DNA of 64,000 nucleotides from the NCBI GenBank assembly GCA_965248335.1, contig CBDFIY010000003.1, positions 2,356,001 to 2,420,000 of the forward strand, in the 5' to 3' direction. Below the pieces are notes generated by a model that ran no database searches, was not told the DNA's origin, and saw only the letters and a list, made by a program, of their open reading frames with translations. This document shows positions 1 to 8,121 of this stretch, one piece after another. Position 1 is the stretch's first letter; every line of letters starts with the position of its first letter. This DNA comes from CAKMZU01 sp965248335. Its GTDB lineage: Bacteria; Pseudomonadota; Gammaproteobacteria; Pseudomonadales; DT-91. Both the position numbers and the translations under genes were made by a program.

Positions 1-675
1 GCCCTGATTCATCTATCAGCTTAGTAATTTGAGCGCTAGAAAGGTATCCTGAATCAGCAGTCAACTTTGATATTTGATCTTTAGTCAGATAACCCGTATT
101 AGCTATTAAATCAGAAACCTGCTTGGAGGTAAGATGCCCTGACTTAGCGATTAGCTTTGATACTTGATCTCTACTCAAATCTCCAGCCTCAGCAATAAGC
201 TGATTCGCTTTTTGTGTCGTGAGATGCCCTGATTCATCTATCAGCTTAGTAATTTGAGCGCTAGAAAGGTATCCTGAATCGGCAGTCAACTTTGATATTT
301 GATCTTTAGTCAGGTACCCCGTATTAGCTATTAAATCAGAAACCTGCTTGGAGGTAAGATGCCCTGACTTAGCGATTAGCTTTGATACTTGATCTCTACT
401 CAAATCTCCAGCCTCAGCAATAAGCTGATTCGCTTTTTGTGTCGTGAGATGCCCTGATTCATCTATCAGCTTAGTAATTTGAGCGCTAGAAAGGTATCCT
501 GAATCGGCAGTCAACTTTGATATTTGATCTTTAGTCAGGTACCCCGTATTAGCTATTAAATCAGAAACCTGCTTGGAGGTAAGATGCCCTGACTTAGCGA
601 TTAGCCTTGATACTTGATCACCGGTCAAGTGCCCTGCATCAGCAATAAGCTGATTAGTCTCTTGTGTCGTAAGAT
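1..675. repeat. 225-bp higher-order tandem repeat (5 x 45 bp)
   Basis: Blocks beginning gccctgattcatctatcagc recur at 1, 226 and 451 with very few differences. Each block is five diverged 45-bp units, in frame with the coding sequence. After about 603 the units continue but the higher-order order decays towards the start of the gene. Confidence 0.85.
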
Positions 676-1045
676 GCCCCGATCCAGCTATTAACGTGGA
701 AACTTGATCGCCGGTTAAATGCCCTGCATCAGCTATCAGCTTCGATATTTGATCTTTAGTCAGATACCCCGTATTAGCAATCAAGTCAGATACTTGCTTA
801 GACGTAAGGTGTCCCGACTTGGCGATTAGCTTTGATACTTGATCACCGGTCAAATGCCCCGCATCAGCAATAAACTGATTAACTTGCTCTTTATTAAGGT
901 GCCCAGCACTTTTGATCATGCTAGCAACTTTTTGACTAGTAAGGCTGAGCGAATCATCAGTAGTTGCGCCGACGGCTAAAAGGGAATAATTTTGAATACT
1001 TAGTACTACTACCAAAAGAAATAAATAATTCTTTTTTGAATTCAT
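1..1045 (-). CDS. Secreted protein of tandem 15-residue repeats (3' end outside window)
   Basis: Read on the minus strand, an ATG at 1045 opens a frame that stays open to the left edge (at least 348 codons); the preceding AGGA is a plausible ribosome site. Residues 1 to about 28 form a signal peptide (MNSKKNYLFLLVVV..., likely cut near AVGA/TT). From about residue 34 the protein is only tandem 15-residue units of the type GHLTSKQVSDLIANT, roughly 21 of them before the edge. Each unit has a Gly-His/Tyr-Leu-Thr turn followed by an amphipathic helix with conserved Gln-Val/Ile and Leu-Ile-Ala. Five units make a 225-bp higher-order repeat (near-identical blocks start at 1, 226 and 451), implying recent expansion. 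I do not recognise the family. Export and a helical solenoid-like or fibrous shape are inferences. The stop codon and any C-terminal anchor lie outside the window. Confidence 0.8.
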   Translation of the reverse strand, partial: MNSKKNYLFLLVVVLSIQNYSLLAVGATTDDSLSLTSQKVASMIKSAGHLNKEQVNQFIADAGHLTGDQVSKLIAKSGHLTSKQVSDLIANTGYLTKDQISKLIADAGHLTGDQVSTLIAGSGHLTTQETNQLIADAGHLTGDQVSRLIAKSGHLTSKQVSDLIANTGYLTKDQISKLTADSGYLSSAQITKLIDESGHLTTQKANQLIAEAGDLSRDQVSKLIAKSGHLTSKQVSDLIANTGYLTKDQISKLTADSGYLSSAQITKLIDESGHLTTQKANQLIAEAGDLSRDQVSKLIAKSGHLTSKQVSDLIANTGYLTKDQISKLTADSGYLSSAQITKLIDESG

Positions 1046-1253
1046 TTTGTAGGTTTCCTAAAATAGTTAACACCCATTAAAAAACGGGTATAAAAATACT
1101 TAAAATCTCATTAGAAAATAAAGGTTGGAACTTCGAGGAAACTAATAAAACAAAGTTTCATTAAACTTTTACTTTTTATAAGTAAAAATTCATTCAAAAA
1201 TTAATACGTTGATTTATAAAATAATAATATAAAGCATTATTTCTTTCATCGTT

Positions 1254-1367
1254 TATACCCATTGGACTTGGAGGTGCAAGAAGGCGGCAAGCGAGCGAAT
1301 CCCCATGAGTTTACAGCCAGTAAGTGATTGGGAGGTCACACCCTTGCATCTTCAAGTGTGATGGGTA
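1254..1367. repeat. Dispersed palindromic element, copy A (degenerate)
   Basis: Most diverged copy of the element described at 6584-6710. It keeps the outer TATACCC, the core GCAAGAAGGCGGCAAGCGAG and the closing CTTGCATCTTCAAG, but has lost part of the right interior. It lies in the gene-free stretch 1046-1544, upstream of the repeat protein. Apart from this copy and the possible Fur site, nothing else was seen there. Confidence 0.75.
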
Positions 1368-1452
1368 CAAACAAAAGTATCTCACTTGCTTTATCTGATG
1401 ATGATTACTTGATCTTGTTCCCTCAAAAACATATCAATTCTAAGAGGTTTTT

Positions 1453-1471
1453 AGAATTGATTATCATTATC
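1453..1471. promoter_or_regulatory. Possible Fur box
   Basis: AGAATTGATTATCATTATC matches the 19-bp Fur consensus at about 14 of 19 positions, with a perfect right half. It lies about 400 bp upstream of the repeat-protein start, with palindromic element A between. The distance makes the target unclear, and an AT-rich chance match is possible. Confidence 0.3.
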
Positions 1472-1544
1472 TCTATTTATTGGCATTAAATGACTGAGAT
1501 TGGCGATATTATTTCCATCGAAGAAGAAATCGTATAAAAACTTA

Positions 1545-2565
1545 CCTGATTACCCATAAGCCTCAGCCATCGTAAGGAACTTATATGGCATTGGAGGCGT
1601 TTTTAGCGCTACGGACATAAACCGCGGAAGCAATGCCTTCAAATTAAAACGACGATTAAAGCGATAACAAAACTCAGCCAGGTATCGTGGCAAATGCCTT
1701 GGGCTAATGGAATGATAAGCGCCATGCATAGACGTTTTGATGTTGCCGATTATTGTGTTAACCCACTTAAACTCTTCGAGGTTAACGCAATCAGGCCCAC
1801 CACCAGTGACAAATTTGTTGTGGGTACAATTAGCGTCTTTGATGGCATTAAAGCAAGCAAGGCCATCAGAAATCACAGTGCTTCCTTCCTTTACATGCCT
1901 CTTGGCCCATCGCTTTATCTCATTAAGCGTAAACCCCTCAACGACATTCATATTCATGCTAATTGGCTTACCCTCATCATCAAGAGAAACCGCTGTGATG
2001 TAGGGTGTTTTATTAGAAGATCCACGTCCACGCTTTCCGCCTCTTTGCTCTCCTCCCCAATAAACATCATCCACCTGAATAAAACCCGACAAAGGTTTGC
2101 TATCATCCCGCTCCTTCATTGCCTGCATGACTTTATGCTTAACTGACCATGCCGTATTGTACCCGACACCTAGTTGGCGTTTTAATGCCAATATCGATAA
2201 TCCAGTTTTTGACTGGGTGAGTAAGTGAATAGCAAGAAACCATGTCTTTAATGGTAGCTTTGTACCTGCGAATAAAGTCCTGCTCGTTAGTGATGTTTGA
2301 TGGTGACATTTATTGCATTGATACAGGGCTCTGCTTTTAAGCTTGCAATAGGATGTCGAGTGACAATCGGGACAAGTAAAGCCGTTGGGCCACCTCCAGT
2401 TAAAGAGTGCCGCTTCGCATTGCATCTCTGATCCATAATCTCTAAACAGATCTGAAAGGCTGTAGCCTTTTTGGAATTGAACCGTATTTTTAGACATGTG
2501 AACACCTCAACGATACTGTTCTTGACCGCAAGTGTAACAGTAGCTGAGCTTTAGGGGTAATCAGG
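1545..2565 (-). mobile_element. Complete IS1595-family insertion sequence
   Basis: The element is 1021 bp. The ends are imperfect inverted repeats starting CCTGATTACCC on the left (1545) and ending GGGTAATCAGG on the right (2565), with similarity continuing about 22 bp inward. It is flanked by a perfect 8-bp direct repeat AAAACTTA at 1537-1544 and 2566-2573. Eight base pairs is the usual IS1595-family target duplication, so this is an intact and probably recent insertion. It sits downstream of the glutamate-synthase-like gene and interrupts no recognisable gene. Confidence 0.93.
1550..2497 (-). CDS. IS1595-family (ISXO2-like) transposase
   Basis: A 315-residue transposase that catalyses movement of the surrounding element. 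The N-terminal part (about 38-65) is a zinc ribbon with two CxxC pairs (CPDC, CNKC). The ISXO2-like DDE domain follows: VDDVYWGG near 142 and SDGLACF near 210 carry two acidic residues. The third position falls in the segment WVNTIIGNIKTSMHGAYH, as in IS1595 relatives where Asn or His replaces Glu. The stop codon (1550-1552) lies inside the left inverted repeat. Length and both ends are intact, so the enzyme is probably functional. Confidence 0.93.
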   Translation of the reverse strand: MSKNTVQFQKGYSLSDLFRDYGSEMQCEAALFNWRWPNGFTCPDCHSTSYCKLKSRALYQCNKCHHQTSLTSRTLFAGTKLPLKTWFLAIHLLTQSKTGLSILALKRQLGVGYNTAWSVKHKVMQAMKERDDSKPLSGFIQVDDVYWGGEQRGGKRGRGSSNKTPYITAVSLDDEGKPISMNMNVVEGFTLNEIKRWAKRHVKEGSTVISDGLACFNAIKDANCTHNKFVTGGGPDCVNLEEFKWVNTIIGNIKTSMHGAYHSISPRHLPRYLAEFCYRFNRRFNLKALLPRFMSVALKTPPMPYKFLTMAEAYG

Positions 2566-2591
2566 AAAACTTATTACTACATGAAATTTCT

Positions 2592-4109
2592 TTATGCGTT
2601 TTTATCTTCAGGGTAAGGGTAGATATCTTTCATGGGAATACAGTCATAATTACTTGTAAAGATATACGCATGATCACGTGAAAACTCCCAAGGCGAGGTC
2701 AAGCCACAAGAGTGCGATAACGTATTCAGTTCACTTTGTACATTCATCACATAGCCTGCGACTCGGTGTGCTTTATTTTCAGGATTCAAACCTCGCTGCA
2801 GTTTTTTTTCATGCGTCGTTACGCCTGTTGGGCAGGTATTTTGGTTACACTGCATTGCCTGAATACAACCAATAGCGAACATAAATCCACGCGCAGAAAC
2901 CACATAATCAGCACCAAGGCAAAGTGCCCATGCAATCAACGATGGTTGAATTAATTTACTGGAACAAATAACAACCACACGATCTCTTAGCTGATACTCG
3001 ACGAGCTTATTCGTTAGTAAAGGTAAGCTTTTTTGCAAAGGCAACCCAACATAATCCATTAGCGTTTGTGGGCCAGCGCCCGTTCCACCATCGGCACCAT
3101 CAAGCGTTATAAAATCAGGGGCACACTCCCTACCTCGCTGATTAATTTCAGCAAAAAAATCATCCAGCCAGTCAGGGTCGCCCAGTACAAATTTAATACC
3201 TACGGGTTTTTTGGCTACATCTCTTACACGTTTAATAAAATCCAATAATTCAGAAATATTGGCTATTTCCTCATGTGCATTTGGGCTAATCGAAGGTTCG
3301 TTCACGGGTATACCACGAATCGCCGCAATCTCTTGGGTAACTTTTACTGCTGGTAAAATCCCCCCCTTGCCAGGTTTAGCACCTTGGCTTAATTTGACCT
3401 CGAACATTTTGATCTGTGATTTTTCCGCAAGCTCAGCCAGCTTAACGTCGTCAAGATGCCCTTCTTTATTTCTTACACCATATTTGGCCGTGCCGATTTG
3501 CATCACCAGATCACACCCCGAAGCCAAATGAAAAGGGCTCACACCCCCTTCGCCGGTATTAAGCCATACGCCTGCTAACTTAGCGCCCTTTGAAAGCGCT
3601 TCCACTGCCGGTCGTGATAATGCGCCATAGCTCATGCCCGAGATATTGAAAATGGATTGTGGATGGTAAGCGTGATCGACGATACCCTCACCAATCACCG
3701 GGCCAGAATCATTGCTAGGCATATGCATGGGCGCAGGAAAAGGGCTATTTAAAAAGAGGTAACTGCCAGATTCCTTTAACCGTTTGGTTGAACCAAAAGC
3801 CACCGTTTGTCGTGCATTTTTCGCCGCACGGTAAACCCAGCTTCTCTCTGAGCGATTAAAGGGTAATTCTTCTCTATCCATGGAGAAAAAATATTGCCGA
3901 AAAAACGTACCCAAATGTTCAAAAAAATAACGGAAACGCCCAATTACCGGATAATTTCTCCGTAAACTGTGCTTACGCTGAAATCTGTCGATGACATAAA
4001 TAAAAGCAAGCAACACGATGGCAGCAAACAGGCCAAATACAAAAAAAACTTCGAGGCCTCGGGTAACCCAGTCAACGATTCCTATCACATCCTGCTCCTT
4101 TGTAAACAT
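2592..4109 (-). CDS. FMN-binding glutamate-synthase-family protein with N-terminal membrane helix
   Basis: A 505-residue protein related to the FMN/Fe-S synthase domain of the glutamate synthase large subunit, without amidotransferase or gate domains. One transmembrane helix (about residues 19-40) probably anchors it to the inner membrane. The barrel contains FNISGMSYGALS, the NTGEGGVSPFH phosphate/FMN-type loop, LDGADGGTGAGP and the Cys cluster CIQAMQCNQNTCPTG, which would bind the 3Fe-4S cluster. Stand-alone proteins of this type are common in bacteria, but their substrate is usually unproven. Glutamate synthesis should not be assumed without a glutaminase partner, and none is nearby. It starts 3 nt after trpS ends and is probably co-transcribed with it. 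Confidence 0.85.
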   Translation of the reverse strand: MFTKEQDVIGIVDWVTRGLEVFFVFGLFAAIVLLAFIYVIDRFQRKHSLRRNYPVIGRFRYFFEHLGTFFRQYFFSMDREELPFNRSERSWVYRAAKNARQTVAFGSTKRLKESGSYLFLNSPFPAPMHMPSNDSGPVIGEGIVDHAYHPQSIFNISGMSYGALSRPAVEALSKGAKLAGVWLNTGEGGVSPFHLASGCDLVMQIGTAKYGVRNKEGHLDDVKLAELAEKSQIKMFEVKLSQGAKPGKGGILPAVKVTQEIAAIRGIPVNEPSISPNAHEEIANISELLDFIKRVRDVAKKPVGIKFVLGDPDWLDDFFAEINQRGRECAPDFITLDGADGGTGAGPQTLMDYVGLPLQKSLPLLTNKLVEYQLRDRVVVICSSKLIQPSLIAWALCLGADYVVSARGFMFAIGCIQAMQCNQNTCPTGVTTHEKKLQRGLNPENKAHRVAGYVMNVQSELNTLSHSCGLTSPWEFSRDHAYIFTSNYDCIPMKDIYPYPEDKNA

Positions 4110-4112
4110 TGG

Positions 4113-5120
4113 TTAACCTAACGCACTGATACCTATGGCCTTACGAATATCAGCCAGCATGGGTTGACTATAGGCACGTGCTTTTTCTGCACCTTTTTGT
4201 AAAATTCCTTCAACGCCAGCCGGGTTATTCATATACGTCATATACTTCTCCCGTGCTTCATTGATCTCGTCATTGACCAACGCATGCAGTTCTTTTTTTG
4301 CTTGCCCCCACGCAATACCTGCAGCAAATTGATCTTTCATGTAGTCAATTTGTTCGGCGCTCGCGAATGCTTGCCAAATTTCAAACAAAGTCGAGTCTTC
4401 AATATCTTTGGGCTCGCCTGGCTCAAGTAAATTTGTTTTAATTTTATTGATAGATTTTTTTAATTTTTTTTCCGTTTCAAATAGCGGAATAGTATTATTA
4501 TAGCTCTTTGACATTTTTCGGCCATCCAGGCCTTTTAGTACGGCTCCATCACCCACTACAGCCTCAGGCAACGTAAAGATTTTCCCGAAGTGATGATTAA
4601 AGCGCTGAGCGATATCCCTTGCCATTTCAACATGTTGAATTTGATCTTTACCGACAGGGATTTGCTGACCATTGAATATTAATATATCGGCAGCCATTAA
4701 AATGGGGTAACTGAATAACCCCATGGTAATGCCTTTATCTGCATCTGTATCCGCCTCTTCTTCGTTGGCTTGCACTGCACCTTTGTAGGCATGAGCACGA
4801 TTCATCAGGCCTTTTGCCGTCATGCAGGTTAAAATCCAGCTCAATTCAGGTATTTCTGGGATATCAGATTGACGGTAAAAAACACTCGTATCCGTATCTA
4901 AACCTAACGCCAGCCATGTACAAGCAATCTCACGGGTTGACTGATGAATTTTCTCTGGCTCATGGCATTTAACAATGGCGTGATAATCTGCCAAAAAATA
5001 AAACGATTCGATATCTTTATTCTTACTCGCCTCAATAGCTGGGCGAATGGCACCTACATAGTTACCTAAATGAGGCGTGCCCGTGGTTGTAATGCCCGTA
5101 AGGTAGCGTGTATTTTTCAT
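4113..5120 (-). CDS. trpS: Tryptophanyl-tRNA synthetase
   Basis: A class I aminoacyl-tRNA synthetase that charges tRNA-Trp with tryptophan in the cytoplasm. The 335 residues match the usual bacterial length. The HIGH-like motif is TPHLGNY (about 16-22) and the KMSKS loop is intact (KMSKSYNNTI, about 203). The tryptophan-pocket region GLFSYPILMAADIL and GKDQIQHVEMARDIA are typical. It is first in a two-gene minus-strand unit with the FMN protein and divergent from the acetyltransferase at 5224; the 103-bp gap must hold both promoters. Confidence 0.97.
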   Translation of the reverse strand: MKNTRYLTGITTTGTPHLGNYVGAIRPAIEASKNKDIESFYFLADYHAIVKCHEPEKIHQSTREIACTWLALGLDTDTSVFYRQSDIPEIPELSWILTCMTAKGLMNRAHAYKGAVQANEEEADTDADKGITMGLFSYPILMAADILIFNGQQIPVGKDQIQHVEMARDIAQRFNHHFGKIFTLPEAVVGDGAVLKGLDGRKMSKSYNNTIPLFETEKKLKKSINKIKTNLLEPGEPKDIEDSTLFEIWQAFASAEQIDYMKDQFAAGIAWGQAKKELHALVNDEINEAREKYMTYMNNPAGVEGILQKGAEKARAYSQPMLADIRKAIGISALG

Positions 5121-5223
5121 GACTTTAATCTTTGAAACAATGAAGGAATAGGCGCATTATAATGAATCAACACCATTTCTACAGAGTTTTTAAATCAAGC
5201 CTTCGACTTTATGGCCAAACACA

Positions 5224-5697
5224 ATGATTAAAAAACACGAAAACACACTCCAATGGCAAGCGCTCGACTTTACATCACTCAATACAGAGCTGCTTTATCA
5301 AATCATGGCATTACGCAATGCGGTGTTTATTGTTGAACAAAATTGCCCCTATCAAGACCTTGATGGCATTGACCAAGACTGCATCCACCTGCTTGGCCTT
5401 GATAATGATAAATTGGCAGCATACGCACGCATATTGCCGGCGCAAGAAAAATACCCTGCCAGCATAGGCCGCCTGATTATTGCGCCTGATTATCGAGGCC
5501 AACAACTCGCCCACCAGCTCATGAAGCATGCACTGACCTGGATAAAAAACCACAAAACCACCGCACATATTGTCATTTCAGCACAAAGCCATCTCACTGA
5601 TTTTTATGCACAACATCAATTTTTGATTGAAGGCGAGGAGTACCTTGAAGATAATATCCCTCACAGACGAATGATTCATACGCCAAAAAAACACTAA
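5224..5697 (+). CDS. elaA: ElaA-type GNAT N-acetyltransferase
   Basis: A 157-residue Gcn5-related acetyltransferase of the ElaA family, which transfers acetyl from acetyl-CoA to an unknown acceptor. Family signatures are LYQIMALRNAVFIVEQ near the N-terminus, YQDLDGIDQD, and the acetyl-CoA loop SIGRLIIAPDYRGQQLAHQL (motif A, Arg-Gly-Gln). Its length equals E. coli ElaA. The ribosome site before 5224 is weak. It is followed 9 nt later by the hydratase gene, so the two are probably one transcript. Confidence 0.88.
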   Translation: MIKKHENTLQWQALDFTSLNTELLYQIMALRNAVFIVEQNCPYQDLDGIDQDCIHLLGLDNDKLAAYARILPAQEKYPASIGRLIIAPDYRGQQLAHQLMKHALTWIKNHKTTAHIVISAQSHLTDFYAQHQFLIEGEEYLEDNIPHRRMIHTPKKH

Positions 5698-5706
5698 GAG
5701 CCTCTT

Positions 5707-6498
5707 ATGCAAACATTGAACACCCTCACCTTTACCCAGGAAGAACAAGTAGCGATTATCACCCTAAATCGTCCTGATGCCGCTAACGGTATAAACCTGA
5801 CCATGGCAAAAGAGCTAGAAATTTGTGCAAAAACCTGTCAGGAAGATGACGGCATTCGTGCTGTACTTTTGACGGCTAACGGAAAAATGTTTTCAGCGGG
5901 CGGCGACCTCAAAAGCTTTGCTGAAGAAGGTGATAACATGGCTACAGCGGTAGAACAGCTGATTGTTCACCTGCATTGTGCTGTTACACGCTTGAGCGAA
6001 ATGAATAAGCCACTTGTCGTTGCTGTAAATGGGACTGCTGCCGGTGCAGGTTTTAGCTTGGCCTGTATTGGCGACCTCGTTTATGCAGCCGACAATGCCA
6101 AGTTCACTATGGCCTACTCAGCCGCAGGCTTAACGCCCGATGCTGGCGCAAGTTATTTCCTACCGAGACTCATCGGTTTACGCAAAACCCAAGAATTAAT
6201 GCTCACCAATGCATTAATCAGAGCGGAAGACGCTCAGGCGATCGGTGTAGTCACTAGCGTTATCTCGGCAGATCAACTACTTGAAACTGCATTAAACGCA
6301 GCAAAACAGCTCGCGCAAGGGCCTACAGCAGCCTACGGTACGATCAAAAAACTCCTACTTAAAAGCCAGAACAATAATTTAGATGCGCAATTAGCCCTTG
6401 AGGGCCGCAACATGGTAAACAGCATGAATACTCAGGACGGCAAAGAAGGCGTTAGTGCCTTTCTGGAAAAAAGAAAACCTGTGTTTTCTGGCACCTAG
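5707..6498 (+). CDS. Enoyl-CoA hydratase/isomerase family protein (PaaG-like)
   Basis: A 263-residue crotonase-fold enzyme acting on acyl-CoA thioesters. The oxyanion-hole segments are MFSAGGDLKSF (about 61-71) and GTAAGAGFSLACIGD (about 104-118). The segment AGLTPDAGASYFLPRLIG resembles PaaG (epoxyphenylacetyl-CoA isomerase), with Asp where hydratases carry a catalytic Glu, so isomerase or related chemistry is more likely than simple hydration. No other phenylacetate or beta-oxidation gene is nearby, so the substrate is open. Second gene of a pair with elaA. Confidence 0.88.
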   Translation: MQTLNTLTFTQEEQVAIITLNRPDAANGINLTMAKELEICAKTCQEDDGIRAVLLTANGKMFSAGGDLKSFAEEGDNMATAVEQLIVHLHCAVTRLSEMNKPLVVAVNGTAAGAGFSLACIGDLVYAADNAKFTMAYSAAGLTPDAGASYFLPRLIGLRKTQELMLTNALIRAEDAQAIGVVTSVISADQLLETALNAAKQLAQGPTAAYGTIKKLLLKSQNNNLDAQLALEGRNMVNSMNTQDGKEGVSAFLEKRKPVFSGT

Positions 6499-6583
6499 TT
6501 TTGCCTGAAGCTGTTAGCGAAAGTGTTAACCCTTGCTTTTGACCAGCAGCTTTATTCTCTGTCTCATTTTTAGTGCTGAATAC

Positions 6584-6710
6584 ATACCCATCGGAATTGA
6601 AGATGTAATAAGGCGGCAAGCGAGCGAACCGCCGTGAGCTTACAGTCAGTAAGTGATTGGGGTGAGTGAGCGCGGCCAACGCCCTTGCATCTTCAAGGGT
6701 GATCGGTATA
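6584..6710. repeat. Dispersed palindromic element, copy B
   Basis: About 127 bp, bounded by (T)ATACCCATCGGAATTG on the left and GGTGATCGGTATA on the right, with near-complementary ends (TATACC, then GATGCAAG against CTTGCATC). The centre holds a small hairpin, CTTAC-AGTCA-GTAAG in most copies. No protein is encoded. Copies also lie at 1254, 7918, 21621 and 61081, with a shortened one at 18511. The layout (terminal inverted repeats, intergenic, no transposase) fits a MITE or large REP-type element. Confidence 0.85.
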
Positions 6711-7188
6711 GACCCTCTCCTATCAAGCAAGCTGCCACTGGAGGTAGATATTTAATTGCCTGCATGGCTCTGCATATTTCTTCTAGCAAAAATAACCTTC
6801 TTGCCCAAGAAGGAAAACAAATACCTTCTAATGAAACCCATATAAAACAACCCCAACCTGGCTGTTTTTTAACCGAATATAAATGAAAAGACTTTACTCA
6901 CATATTCTGTGGATAAAAGTGAGGGTAAGCTTGACAAAAGGTGATTGAAAGTAATTTATTCTATGTATATCAATAGATTATAGAAATATTATAACTGATC
7001 ATTTTTTGACACACTAACGAATGTTTTGCTCATTTTTATCCTATAAAGCGCATAAACCATCTACAAATGATTAAAAAAGGTACTAAGAGGAAGAAAGGAG
7101 TAAAAGTTATCCAAGCGCAAGGGATCATGTGAATAAATCAGGGATAACCCGCTTAAAAGCGGGTAAAAGTACTTTACCTATATCATAA
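6711..7188. other. Gene-free stretch
   Basis: No convincing coding sequence on either strand. The first part follows palindromic element B; the rest is AT-rich. The only structure seen is the pair of small palindromes near 7147-7178 described separately. Confidence 0.6.
7147..7178 (-). terminator. Possible terminator after the GST gene
   Basis: ACCCGCTT/AAGCGGGT is a perfect 8-bp inverted repeat (7147-7164). It overlaps a second palindrome, GGTAAA...TTTACC (7162-7178), 10 bp past the GST stop. There is no clear T-run on the minus strand, so intrinsic termination is uncertain. Confidence 0.4.
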
Positions 7189-7863
7189 TTAGGGAAAATC
7201 AACGCCTGAATTTATTTCACCATTGATCGACATGGGCTGCCATTGATCATACTTATGCATTATCGATAAAAACAAGGGTGATACCAACCACTGATCCAGC
7301 CAATGCTGTAGTGACCCTAACTCACACTGCATAAACCATGCTTTATCCACATGTGCAAATTGGCGTACAAAAGGAAAAATCGCGATATCGGCAAGACTTG
7401 GCGTATCACCTAAAAGGTAAGCAGAGATACTTAATTGCTTATCCCAAGCCTCAAGATATTTCATCGCTTGATCACGATAACGCTCCATAGAAGATTCAGG
7501 ATAGCGATCAGCGTATTTATAGCGATCCAAACAAGACTTAAATGGCTGATCGCAGACATGAATAAGCTGTAAAGCAGCAGTTTTATTCTTCTCAGATAAA
7601 GGCTGCCAGGCTTTTGAATGCTTATTAGGTGCTATGCCTTTTGACAATGCCCAAAGCATGATATCAAGGCTCTCATCAATCACTGATCCATTAACATTCA
7701 CAATAATAGGCACCGTACCTTTAGGGGATGCATCAAGCAGTGACTGAGGCTTATCTCGAAGTACGACTTCACGTAGTTCAACATGGACATTGCTGATGGC
7801 AATCGCCAATCTGGCGCGCATCGCATAAGGGCAGCGGCGGAATGAATATAAAACGGGTAGCAC
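7189..7863 (-). CDS. Glutathione S-transferase family protein
   Basis: A 224-residue cytoplasmic protein with a thioredoxin-fold N-terminal domain: LYSFRRCPYAMRARLAI (about 5-21) carries the candidate catalytic Cys, and SPKGTVPIIV has the cis-Pro that binds glutathione's backbone. An all-helical C-terminal domain contains LGDTPSLADIAIFPFVRQF, the typical N-capping region. The CPYA start resembles omega/beta-type or glutaredoxin-like GSTs, which favour thiol-transfer chemistry. It is a single gene flanked by two copies of the palindromic element. The substrate is unknown. Confidence 0.88.
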   Translation of the reverse strand: MLPVLYSFRRCPYAMRARLAIAISNVHVELREVVLRDKPQSLLDASPKGTVPIIVNVNGSVIDESLDIMLWALSKGIAPNKHSKAWQPLSEKNKTAALQLIHVCDQPFKSCLDRYKYADRYPESSMERYRDQAMKYLEAWDKQLSISAYLLGDTPSLADIAIFPFVRQFAHVDKAWFMQCELGSLQHWLDQWLVSPLFLSIMHKYDQWQPMSINGEINSGVDFP

Positions 7864-7917
7864 AAGAAACCTTTATTATTTAAAGAAGAGAGAAGATAGC
7901 AATACCGAAGAGTAGTT

Positions 7918-8044
7918 TATACCTATCGGAATTGGAGATGCAAGAAGGTGGCAAGCGAGCGAATCTCCATGAGCTTACAGTCCGTAAGTGACTGGGTGAG
8001 TGAGCGCGGCCAACGCCCTTGCATTTTCAAGTGTGATGGGTATA
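7918..8044. repeat. Dispersed palindromic element, copy C
   Basis: Full-length copy (TATACCTATCGGAATTGGAG ... CTTGCATTTTCAAG ... GGGTATA) between the divergently transcribed GST and asparaginase genes. It probably contributes to or separates their promoter regions. Confidence 0.85.
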
Positions 8045-8121
8045 TACAAACAGTATTCTTGAGCTATCTTGTCGATACAAGTATATTGGCAGCACTTTAG
8101 ATCATAGCTCAGTGAAATGCC

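Noticed and set aside
1..675. Regularly spaced repeats that could be taken for a CRISPR array
   Set aside because: Repeats are contiguous 45-bp coding units without spacers, in frame behind a signal peptide.
1737..2146. Plus-strand ORFs across the transposase
   Set aside because: Opposite-strand shadows of the transposase without coding signatures.
6452..6730. ORF reading IPITLEDARALAALTHPNHL, and a similar one at 61060-61251
   Set aside because: The open stretch coincides with the palindromic element in both places, so it is element sequence and not a protein family.
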